DNA from: Draconibacterium sp.
GTDB taxonomy: Bacteria > Bacteroidota > Bacteroidia > Bacteroidales > Prolixibacteraceae
DNA: 5,640 nucleotides
Assembly (NCBI GenBank): GCA_027011835.1
Contig: JALUZN010000465.1
Coordinates: 1 to 5,640 of the forward strand
Reading direction: 5' to 3'
Positions within the stretch are counted from its first letter, which is position 1. Each line of letters starts with the position of its first letter. Positions 4,012 to 5,640 of the stretch are shown here, piece by piece. The notes beneath the pieces were generated by a model. That model had not been told where the DNA came from. It saw nothing but the letters and a program-made list of their open reading frames with translations, and made no database searches. Position numbers and translations under genes: made by a program.

Positions 4012-5640
4012 CTATCTCTTAATTCTCAATTTGGCAAATTTCAGAAGCAACTGTTTATGCCCGTGTTTTTGAAAAAAGATGGTTGCTTTATTGTTTGGGG
4101 CAACGCCTTCAACCCGTAAAACTTTGCCTTCGCCAAAACGTTGGTGTTCAATTATCATTCCGGGCTGGATGGAGGTTGCGTCGTCGCCCGAAAAGGTAGC
4201 CTGCCGGTGTGCCGACTCTCTTAGCGAAACCAGTTTTCGGTTGTATAACGATGGTCGGGTAGGAGTTTGCAACGGCATGTTTGTACCGGTTTTTCTATAA
4301 TGTGTTGCACGATTCTCCCGACTTTGTTGAGGTGTATTCCGTGGTTGCCTAAAACTTTGCGATACCCCCGAATCGTCGATGTATTTTTTATCCAGCTCTT
4401 CGAGGAAACGGCTTGGAGAGCAAAAATCGAGATTGCCCCAACGATAGCGTTGGTTGGCATACGAAAACCAGGCATTGTTTCCGGCGCGTGTAAGTGCCAC
4501 ATAAAAGAGGCGGCGCTCCTCTTCCAATGCCTCCTCGGCATTTTTCTCTCCACCACGTTCCGATGGAAAGAGTTTCTCTTCGAGCCCAACAACAAAAACA
4601 TTTTTAAATTCCAGTCCTTTGGCAGAATGAATGGTCATGAGTGTTACCTTGTCGTGGTCTTCGTCTTTTTCGTTGTCCTGGTCGGTTAGCAGGGCAACAT
4701 CTTCCAGGAAGTTTTCCAGTTTGTCGGGGTTGCCCTCCTCTTTTGCCGAAATTGTAAACTCCTGAATACCGTTTAACAACTCCTGAATGTTCTCGTGCCT
4801 GCTCAATCCTTCGGGCGATTTGTCGTTGTAAAGTTCTTTTAAAATACCTGTCTGCTCGGCAATAGTTTTCGCCGTTTCGTATGCGTCGGCCTCTTTCGCA
4901 ATGATTTGGAAATTCAGAATAAGATTGATAAATTTTTGAATCTTCGAAATTGTTCCTTTATTCAGTTTTGCCGGATTTGTTTCGTCTAATGCTGTAACTA
5001 TTTTCCAAATTGTAGTTTCGTTTTCCGAAGCTGCAGTTTCGAGTTTTGTCATGGTGGTGGTACCAATTCCTCGTGCCGGAAAATTGATAATACGTTTTAG
5101 AGCTTCGTTGTCGGAAGGATTGATTACAACCCGGTAGTAGGCAATTAAATCTTTAATTTCCTTTCGCTGATAGAAACTCAGCCCACCATAAATTTTATAC
5201 GGTATATTTCTTTTCCGCAACGACTCTTCAAAAATTCTCGATTGTGCATTTGTTCGGTATAAAATAGCAAAATCTTCAAATTTGTAGTGGTCGCGCAGTT
5301 GTGTTTCGGCAATCTCCTGAGTAACTAAAAAGCCCTCTTCATTATCGGTAAGTGCCGAAAGAATTTTAATGGGCCTTCCCAATTCATTTTCCGAGAAAAC
5401 AGTTTTCTGAATTTGCCTTTTATTTTTTGCAATTATGCTGTTTGCTGCATTTACAATGGTTTGTGTTGAGCGGTAGTTCTGTTCGAGCTTAAAAAGTTTG
5501 TGCTCGGGGTAGTCGTTTTTAAAGTTTAAAATATTTTCAATTTTAGCTCCGCGAAACGAATAAATACTTTGTGCGTCGTCGCCTACCACACAAATGTTTT
5601 TATGTTTGGCCGCCAGTTTTTTTACAATAAGGTATTGTGC
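4012..5640 (-). CDS. pcrA: PcrA/UvrD-family ATP-dependent 3'-5' DNA helicase (5' end beyond the window)
   Basis: This superfamily 1A helicase unwinds DNA during nucleotide excision repair, removes recombinase filaments and helps replication past obstacles in the cytoplasm. The visible 542 residues run in frame from the right edge without a stop. The first codons read AQYLIVKKLAAKHKNICVVG, the sequence expected before motif III. Numbering from the edge: motif III GDDAQSIYSFRGA (20-32), motif IV QNYRST (54-59), FAILYRTNAQSR (124-135), YGGLSFYQRKEIKDL (151-165), motif V MTIHSAKGLEF (335-345) and motif VI EERRLFYVALTRA (374-386). A polar linker (about 420-485) leads to a PcrA-type C-terminal Tudor-like domain (about 493-542) with HQRFGEGKVLRVEG, thought to contact RNA polymerase. 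Walker A and the DExx box lie outside the window. A GTG at 5589 is not the start, because homologous sequence continues upstream. The C-terminal Tudor-like domain favours the PcrA/UvrD branch over Rep. The gene ends in TAG 3 bp from a truncated repeat. Confidence 0.95.
   Translation of the reverse strand, partial: AQYLIVKKLAAKHKNICVVGDDAQSIYSFRGAKIENILNFKNDYPEHKLFKLEQNYRSTQTIVNAANSIIAKNKRQIQKTVFSENELGRPIKILSALTDNEEGFLVTQEIAETQLRDHYKFEDFAILYRTNAQSRIFEESLRKRNIPYKIYGGLSFYQRKEIKDLIAYYRVVINPSDNEALKRIINFPARGIGTTTMTKLETAASENETTIWKIVTALDETNPAKLNKGTISKIQKFINLILNFQIIAKEADAYETAKTIAEQTGILKELYNDKSPEGLSRHENIQELLNGIQEFTISAKEEGNPDKLENFLEDVALLTDQDNEKDEDHDKVTLMTIHSAKGLEFKNVFVVGLEEKLFPSERGGEKNAEEALEEERRLFYVALTRAGNNAWFSYANQRYRWGNLDFCSPSRFLEELDKKYIDDSGVSQSFRQPRNTPQQSRENRATHYRKTGTNMPLQTPTRPSLYNRKLVSLRESAHRQATFSGDDATSIQPGMIIEHQRFGEGKVLRVEGVAPNNKATIFFQKHGHKQLLLKFAKLRIKR

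Noticed and set aside
4012..5589. Helicase gene starting at the GTG at 5589
   Set aside because: The frame stays open to the right edge, and the upstream codons encode the conserved helicase sequence that precedes motif III, so the GTG is an internal valine codon.

Overview
The window looks like a chromosomal segment of an AT-rich Bacteroidota (Bacteroidia-type) bacterium. The clues are a perfect match to the Bacteroidota -7 promoter element TAnnTTTG upstream of the first gene, no convincing Shine-Dalgarno sequence at either visible start, a signal peptide ending in Ser-Gln (a common processing site in this phylum), and a GDP-mannose pyrophosphorylase and UvrD/PcrA helicase of the kind found there. 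A placement near Marinilabiliales/Prolixibacteraceae is a guess from general impression, not something the sequence proves.

Layout: three genes, all on the minus strand. From right to left (the direction of transcription) they are the C-terminal 542 residues of a PcrA/UvrD-family DNA helicase whose 5' end lies beyond the right edge (4012-5640), a 651-residue exported protein of unrecognised family (1546-3501), and a complete mannose-1-phosphate guanylyltransferase (11-1090). The two outer genes are housekeeping or envelope-sugar genes with every expected motif. The middle one has a signal peptide, beta-rich N-terminal segments, a polar low-complexity linker and an Ala/Gly-rich C-terminal half. 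I cannot assign it a function.

The two intergenic regions (1091-1545 and 3502-4011) are long for a bacterium and are mostly made of one repeat family. A full unit is about 172 bp. It carries four palindromes in fixed order (ccgttggct/agccaacgg, gggct/agccc, gggct/agccc, ccgtccctt/aagggacgg) inside a 12-bp terminal inverted repeat (tatcctttgccg / cggcaaaggata). Two full copies, one copy truncated on the right, one internally deleted copy, one start fragment and one decayed fragment are visible, all in the same orientation. Spacers between units are also related, so each region reads as a short tandem array with a period of roughly 210-230 bp. Each array stops 2-3 bp from the stop codon of the gene to its right. 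The arrays flank the unknown exported-protein gene on both sides.

The three genes show no functional connection and are widely spaced, so they are probably separate transcription units. Promoter candidates are listed for the exported protein and for manC. I saw no tRNA, rRNA, CRISPR array, transposase gene or convincing intrinsic terminator for the minus-strand genes.
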